A stretch of DNA of 18,128 nucleotides from Sulfuritalea sp. (GTDB lineage: Bacteria; Pseudomonadota; Gammaproteobacteria; Burkholderiales; Rhodocyclaceae): positions 1-18,128 of the forward strand of contig JALHNN010000008.1 of NCBI GenBank assembly GCA_022843505.1, read 5' to 3'. The notes under the pieces are model-generated. The model did not search any database. It saw only the letters and a list, made by a program, of their open reading frames with translations, and had not been told where the DNA came from. The stretch's first letter is position 1. Each line of letters opens with the position of its first letter. The translations under genes and the position numbers were made by a program. Positions 14,476-18,128 of this stretch are shown piece by piece.

Positions 14476-15102
14476 ATGACCATCGATCTCGCAAATGCAC
14501 GCACAACGCTGCAGTGGCAGGGCATGTCGGTCGGCATGGTGGCGCTGGTCGCGAGTGCCGCGCTGGTGTTCGCCAACGCCCTGACCCAGGGCCCGATCGC
14601 CGAGGCCGAGGCGCGCGACCTGCAGGCTTCGCTGGCGCAGGTGCTGCCGGCGGGCTTCGCCGACAACGACCTTCTCAAGGACACCGTGGAACTGACCGAC
14701 GCCAACGGTGCGAAGAAACTTGTCTATCTGGCGAAGAAGAACGGCAGCGTAGCGGGTGCCGTGTTCCGCAATTCGGCGCGCGGCTATTCCGGTGACATCG
14801 TGGTGCTGATGGGGGTCGACGCCGAGGGCCGCACGCTCGGCGTGCGCGTCGTCAAGCACACCGAAACGCCGGGGCTGGGCGACAAGATCGAACTGGCCAA
14901 GGCGAAGTGGATCCTGGCCTTCGACGGCAAGTCGCTGGACAACCTGCCGGTGGATAAATGGGCGGTCAAAAAGGACGGCGGCGTCTTTGACCAGTTTGCC
15001 GGCGCCACCATCACGCCGCGCGCCGTGGTCAAGGCGGTCAAGGGCGGGCTCGACTTCTTCGCCGCCCATCGCCGCGAAATTCTTGAAGGGAAATCCGGAT
15101 GA
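14476..15102 (+). CDS. rnfG: RnfG, FMN-binding subunit of the Rnf complex
   Basis: This 208-residue protein has one N-terminal membrane helix (about 17-36) and a periplasmic FMN-binding domain. The flavinylation motif appears as AGATIT (175-180); the family's first residue is usually Ser, Thr or Asp, but the acceptor threonine (expected Thr180) is present. The HTETPGLGDKIE block (128-139) is canonical. RnfG passes electrons through covalent FMN in the ferredoxin:NAD+ oxidoreductase (Rnf) complex, which in diazotrophs feeds reduced ferredoxin to nitrogenase. The gene is intact, with a purine-rich Shine-Dalgarno. It overlaps rnfE by 4 nt (ATGA). Confidence 0.93.
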   Translation: MTIDLANARTTLQWQGMSVGMVALVASAALVFANALTQGPIAEAEARDLQASLAQVLPAGFADNDLLKDTVELTDANGAKKLVYLAKKNGSVAGAVFRNSARGYSGDIVVLMGVDAEGRTLGVRVVKHTETPGLGDKIELAKAKWILAFDGKSLDNLPVDKWAVKKDGGVFDQFAGATITPRAVVKAVKGGLDFFAAHRREILEGKSG

Positions 15103-15779
15103 ACATGCGCAGCATTGTCGGCAACGGCCTGTGGGACCAGAACGTCGTCTTCACCCAGATGCTGGCGCTGTGCCCGGCGATGGCGGTCACCACCAGCGGC
15201 ACCAACGGTCTCGGCATGGGGCTGGCGACCACCGCCGTGCTGGTGGTGTCCAACGCACTGGTGGCCGCCATCCGCCACCTGGTCAGCCCGCAGGTGCGGA
15301 TCCCGATTTTCGTCGTGCTGATCGCCACGCTGGTGACCCTGGTCGACATGGCGCTCAACGCCTGGCTGCACGACCTGTACAAGGTGCTCGGCCTGTTCAT
15401 CGCGCTGATCGTGGTGAATTGCGCCATCCTCGGCCGCGCCGAGGCCTTCGCCTCGAAGAACAGCATCCTCGCCTCGGCGGTCGACGGCCTGGCCATGGGG
15501 CTGGGCTTCACCTTCGCGCTGACCGTGATCGGGCTGGTGCGGGAACTGTTCGGCGGCGGCACCCTGTTCGCCCAGGCCACCCTGTTGCTCGGCCCCTCTT
15601 TCGCCTTCCTCGAAACCACGGTCGCACCGGGCTACGGCGGCATGCTGCTGATGATCCTGCCGCCCGGCGGCTTCCTCGTCCTTGGCCTGCTGCTGGCCGC
15701 CAAGCGCGCGCGCGAACTGCGCCGCAGCGCCACGCCGGGCAGCGCCGGCGCCGTATCGCCAGCGCCGACTTTTCCCTGA
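15099..15779 (+). CDS. rnfE: RnfE, membrane subunit of the Rnf complex
   Basis: This 226-residue protein has six hydrophobic segments and is intact. RnfE and RnfA are homologous membrane subunits with opposite topology; NGLWDQNVVFTQMLALCPAMAVTTSGTNGLGMGLATT is the conserved opening, with the shared CP motif. IPIFVVLIATLVTLVDM, LIVVNCAILGRAEAFASKN and DGLAMGLGFTFAL are further RnfE blocks. The last 20 or so residues are a variable Ala/Pro-rich tail. An AAGGGAAA stretch gives the Shine-Dalgarno, and the start overlaps the rnfG stop. Confidence 0.94.
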   Translation: MNMRSIVGNGLWDQNVVFTQMLALCPAMAVTTSGTNGLGMGLATTAVLVVSNALVAAIRHLVSPQVRIPIFVVLIATLVTLVDMALNAWLHDLYKVLGLFIALIVVNCAILGRAEAFASKNSILASAVDGLAMGLGFTFALTVIGLVRELFGGGTLFAQATLLLGPSFAFLETTVAPGYGGMLLMILPPGGFLVLGLLLAAKRARELRRSATPGSAGAVSPAPTFP

Positions 15780-15788
15780 GGATCGTTC

Positions 15789-16070
15789 ATGCAGATCGGT
15801 GTCGCCTATTCCGAAGCCGGCCAGCAGATCTGGCTCAGCATCGAGGTGCCGGACAGCTCGACGGTGGAGGAGGCGATCGAGCGCTCGGGCATCCTCAAAT
15901 CCTTCCCCACCATCGACCTGTCAGCGCAGAAGGTCGGCATCTTCGGCAAACTGGTCAAGCTCGACGCACCGCTGCGCGCCGGCGACCGCGTCGAGATCTA
16001 CCGCCCCATCACCTGCGACCCGCAGACCGTGCCGCGCCGCGACGGGGTGGGTGGGGACGAAGACGAATAG
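15789..16070 (+). CDS. rnfH: RnfH family protein
   Basis: This 93-residue beta-grasp protein of the RnfH/UPF0125 family often ends rnf operons. The family blocks are GVAYSEAGQQIWLSIEVP, SGILKSFPTIDL and KVGIFGKLVKLDAPLRAGDRVEIYRPITCDPQTVPRR. Its exact role is not established; in Rhodobacter it is linked to nitrogen fixation through the rnf locus. GAGGA at 15778-15782 is a good Shine-Dalgarno, 9 nt after the rnfE stop. It is intact and convergent with the HD-GYP gene. Confidence 0.92.
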   Translation: MQIGVAYSEAGQQIWLSIEVPDSSTVEEAIERSGILKSFPTIDLSAQKVGIFGKLVKLDAPLRAGDRVEIYRPITCDPQTVPRRDGVGGDEDE

Positions 16071-16106
16071 GCGGCGGAGCAGGATCTCCAGTCGCGGCTT
16101 GCGAGC

Positions 16107-16715
16107 CTAGTGCCCGCCCGCTTTCAATTCGCTGGCTTCGATCAGCACCCGGAAGTGGCGCATCAGCGCCGGGTCGTGCTTGCGCCCCGTCTCCTGCTCG
16201 AGGATGGTCATCACCTCGCCGTGCGACCGGGCGCGGTGGTGCACGCGGGTTTCGGCCATCGCGTCATAGCTGTCGGCAATGCTGATGATCCTGGCAAGCA
16301 GCGGGATCTCCTCGCCGGCCAGCTGATCGGGGTAGCCGCTGCCATCGAAGTTCTCGTGGTGGGCGCGGACGCTCAAGGAAGCCTGCCGTGCGCCCTCGAT
16401 TTCCATCGCGGCAATGATTTTCTCGCCGATCTCGGTGTGCCGCCGCATTTCGAGTCGTTCCGCCTCGGTGTGGGCCGCCGGCTTGAGCAGGATGGCATCG
16501 GGAATGCCGATCTTGCCGACATCGTGGAAGGATGCGGCGACATTGAGCATGCCCAGTTCGTGTGCGGACAGGCCCATGCTCACCCCGATCGCGCGCGCGA
16601 GCCCGGTCACCCGTTCGGAATGCAGGCGGGTGGACACATCGCGGTAGCCAAGGGCGGCCGACAGGGCCTTGGTGTAGCTGTTCAGCGCCAACAGGGTGGG
16701 ATCGGTGAGTTCCAT
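16107..16715 (-). CDS. Stand-alone HD-GYP domain phosphodiesterase
   Basis: This 202-residue protein is an HD-GYP domain with almost nothing else. The metal and active-site motifs are present: His32 (RLHSERV), HDVGKIG (64-70), RRHTEIG (His93 at its third residue), HHENFDGSGYP (119-129) and ADSYDAM (about 147-153). Such enzymes hydrolyse cyclic di-GMP or cGAMP-type dinucleotides. I chose the ATG at 16715 because GGAG lies 5 nt before it; an ATG at 16757 gives a less likely 14-residue extension. It lies downstream of the nifM remnant on the same strand, so it was probably transcribed from the former nif side. It is intact. Confidence 0.88.
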   Translation of the reverse strand: MELTDPTLLALNSYTKALSAALGYRDVSTRLHSERVTGLARAIGVSMGLSAHELGMLNVAASFHDVGKIGIPDAILLKPAAHTEAERLEMRRHTEIGEKIIAAMEIEGARQASLSVRAHHENFDGSGYPDQLAGEEIPLLARIISIADSYDAMAETRVHHRARSHGEVMTILEQETGRKHDPALMRHFRVLIEASELKAGGH

Positions 16716-16840
16716 GCCAACTCCAGGTAGCGGTTGCTCGCCAATCCACTCTAGCATGGCCGCGCCGCACCGTGCCGGAGCGACTGTGATGGCTTCAGGG
16801 TCTCAAGGCGCTGGATGCCGGCCCCGTCCCCGGCGCTGGC

Positions 16841-17074
16841 TCAGACCTTCGCCGCGCTGCGTCCCCGCAAGGAATTGATCCAGGACTTCTGGCAGATGCC
16901 GCGGCGCTGCTGTTCCAGGTGTTCGCGGATGGTCGCGCGCACCTCGTCGAGCCGCGACTGGCGCGCGGGGTTGATGGCCTCGCAGTGGATCAGGTGGTAG
17001 CCCAGTTCGGATTCCACCGGCGCGGACAGCGCCCCCGCCGCCAGGGCGAAGGCAACGGCTTCCAGTTCCGGGTA
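16841..17074 (-). pseudogene. nifM: NifM-like peptidyl-prolyl isomerase, last 77 codons only
   Basis: Only the C-terminal 77 residues remain in an open frame ending in TGA. They read ELEAVAFALAAGALSAPVES, then ELGYHLIHCEAI, then SRLDEVRATIREHLEQQRR and CQKSWINSLR. This is the second half of a PpiC/parvulin domain plus the tail helix, and fits NifM, which folds the nitrogenase iron protein. NifM is favoured over SurA/PpiD because of the nearby nifS and rnf pieces. Homology stops at the palindrome GGTACC (17071-17076), where it joins an unrelated gene on the same strand but in another frame. Confidence 0.65.
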
Positions 17075-17076
17075 CC
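17071..17076. other. Fusion point between nifM-like and AlbA_2 fragments (GGTACC)
   Basis: Protein similarity to the NifM end and to the AlbA_2 start both stop within this 6-bp palindrome. Base composition also changes here, from high G+C on the left to near 50% on the right. Confidence 0.6.
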
Positions 17077-17289
17077 TACCACTTCTGCTGGATGTGGCCG
17101 TCGGTCTTTGAACCCAAGAAGAATGTAGCCTGGGCCATTACGCCAAGCATTCGCCATGGCGAGGATATCCTTTAGCATTTCGGCCTTGTCATCCTCGTTG
17201 CCGCCAATGAAGCGGTACTGCGCGGACTTAAAGTCGATGTCGGTGCCCTCACTCTTATATCGCAGCGCGGTCAGTAGTTCGTCTATCAA
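17074..17289 (-). pseudogene. AlbA_2/Schlafen-type ATP-binding protein, first 72 codons only
   Basis: The first 72 codons read IDELLTALRYKSEGTDIDFK, then KAEMLKDILAMANAW, then GPGYILLGFKDRRPHPAEVVG. This is the N-terminal half of an AlbA_2 (Schlafen-like) domain, found in predicted transcriptional regulators and defence-associated proteins. The start is TTG at 17289 with a strong Shine-Dalgarno (AGGAGG on the minus strand, complement 17298-17303, 8-nt spacing) and a TATAAA box further up (complement 17312-17317). After Gly72 the frame runs into nifM sequence out of frame. The gene is cut off and cannot make a complete domain. Confidence 0.72.
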
Positions 17290-17837
17290 GATGTCGCCCT
17301 CCTAGCCACACTTTATACGCGGTCCGGGGAATGAGAGTACCTGGCTTGCAACTTCTCAGGAAGTTTCGCTACGCCATTGCGTGTCATGCAAACTAAACCC
17401 ACAGCCAGCGTAGGCAAGTTGGCGAGGTTCCGCCGCTCATTGACTTAAATGCCCCGGCCGCAATGGCCGTTTCTGGTCATCGGTTTGAGCAGACGCTCAT
17501 TCGGTGAATAGGCAACTTCCGCTACCAACAAGGAGCGGTCTCTGATCAGAACGATCGCAAAACGGCAATTGGCTGGAAAGACTGGTACCACGGGCTTTTC
17601 TGGAGGCCGAATAGTCCGCTGGGCAACCGCCAATCCACAGTGTTGAATGCAAAATGGATTTATACTGGCACGCCTGTCTCCCCATTTTCGCAAATTAGTC
17701 ACCTAGGAAGACGGCACAAAACCAACATTGATGCATTGTGTTATGAGGTATTTTGCATTCGCATAGGTTTGGATAGGCGGACCAATGGGGCCGCCTATTA
17801 CCTTCTATGTTTCTTCTCGTCGCCACGGAGGTTAGCT
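17290..17837. other. Low-GC stretch without a convincing gene
   Basis: These 548 nt lie between two genes that point away from each other. The only open frame of note (complement 17445-17702, 85 codons) lacks a ribosome binding site and any recognisable motif, and I do not call it. The stretch contains the TATAAA box of the AlbA_2 gene at its left and an 8-bp inverted repeat at 17773-17798 near its right. Composition is clearly lower in G+C than the core genes. Confidence 0.6.
17773..17798. repeat. 8-bp inverted repeat upstream of the last gene
   Basis: ATAGGCGG (17773-17780) and CCGCCTAT (17791-17798) form a perfect stem around a 10-nt loop, 40 nt before the last gene's ATG. There is no T-run after it, so it is not a standard terminator. 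An operator or attachment-type site is possible but not shown. Confidence 0.45.
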
Positions 17838-18128
17838 ATGAAAAACCAGTTCATCGCAGCGATCCACGCAAAATGCAAAGTGCGTGTCACGTTCAATTCC
17901 AAGGAAGACGGTGGCCCAATCACCAGAATTTGTGCACCGATGGACTACGGACCGAGCAAGAAATTTAGGGACGGGATTGATCGCTTCCACGTATGGGACT
18001 ACTTTCCAGATGGCGGAAAGAAACCACACCCCATCCCCATAGAGCCATCGCAAGTCAAGTCACTCGCTACGCTCGACGAAACATTTGACCCTGCAGAGTT
18101 CATCACTTGGAGCACGGCGCAATCTCCC
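17838..18128 (+). CDS. Small WYL-like protein of unknown function (3' end outside window)
   Basis: The first 97 codons are visible and remain open at the right edge. A strong Shine-Dalgarno (GGAGG, 6 nt before the ATG) supports the start. The protein reads as a single small domain: KCKVRVTFNSKEDGGPITR, then CAPMDYGPSKK, HVWDYFPD, and a DETFDPAEFITW end. The order (basic strand, R-x-C-A-P loop, later hydrophobic strand and an F-D-P helix) resembles a stand-alone WYL-type domain, which binds nucleic acids or nucleotides in regulators of defence systems. No helix-turn-helix is visible. The function is unknown. Codon use is less GC-biased than in the left part of the window, which suggests acquisition. 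Confidence 0.7.
   Translation, partial: MKNQFIAAIHAKCKVRVTFNSKEDGGPITRICAPMDYGPSKKFRDGIDRFHVWDYFPDGGKKPHPIPIEPSQVKSLATLDETFDPAEFITWSTAQSP

Noticed and set aside
16715..16841. A sigma-54 (-24/-12) promoter near the nifM remnant
   Set aside because: GG and GC pairs occur, but not at the required 10-nt spacing within a TGGC/TTGC context.
17445..17702. An 85-codon minus-strand frame in the low-GC stretch
   Set aside because: No ribosome binding site, no motif, and a make-up like random translation of non-coding DNA.
17832..18053. A 73-codon minus-strand frame at the right edge
   Set aside because: It is antisense to the better supported plus-strand gene starting at 17838 with a strong Shine-Dalgarno.
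1..18128. CRISPR arrays, tRNA or rRNA genes, insertion sequences
   Set aside because: No regularly spaced repeats, cloverleaf-type signals, rRNA blocks, or transposase motifs were found on either strand.

Overview
The window looks like chromosome of a GC-rich (roughly two-thirds G+C) betaproteobacterium, most likely of the Rhodocyclales (Azoarcus/Dechloromonas-type). This rests on the protein flavour, the thiS-thiG-trmB order, the NnrS and NodIJ-type genes, and the co-occurrence of nif-type and rnf-type genes. No search could be run, so the placement is inference. No rRNA, tRNA, CRISPR array, transposase or integrase was seen.

Left part (1-11955, all genes on +): the 3' end of ubiB; a sodium:solute symporter with a His-rich tail; an unusual membrane protein joining a J-like domain to a trypsin-like protease; a VanZ-like protein; a MazG-like pyrophosphohydrolase; a thioredoxin-like [2Fe-2S] ferredoxin; an alpha/beta hydrolase; a NodI/NodJ-type ABC exporter pair; then a tight run thiS-thiG-(secreted protein of unknown function)-trmB-diguanylate cyclase-nnrS. 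Most neighbours overlap by 4 nt or lie within about 60 nt of each other. They therefore read as a few co-transcribed units, with possible internal promoters before the symporter, vanZ, ferredoxin and thiS genes.

Middle (11974-13442): a solitary mlaF-type ATPase on the minus strand, convergent with nnrS and divergent from a secreted lipocalin. The other Mla genes are not beside it.

Right part (13530-17074): the footprint of a nitrogen-fixation/Rnf locus that has been cut up. The last 60 codons of a nifS-type cysteine desulfurase (minus) abut 43 codons of rnfA (plus). These abut, out of frame, the C-terminal part of rnfD. Intact rnfG, rnfE and rnfH follow, then an intact HD-GYP gene (minus), then the last 77 codons of what looks like nifM (minus). 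The rest of rnfA, all of rnfB and rnfC, and the front of rnfD are missing here, so no Rnf complex can be made from this copy alone. This is either a recent series of deletions or an assembly chimera.

Right edge (17074-18128): composition drops sharply toward about 50% G+C. The nifM remnant is fused at GGTACC to the N-terminal 72 codons of an AlbA_2/Schlafen-type gene. About 550 nt without a convincing gene follow, then the start of a small WYL-like protein with a strong ribosome binding site that runs off the window. This looks like acquired accessory DNA.
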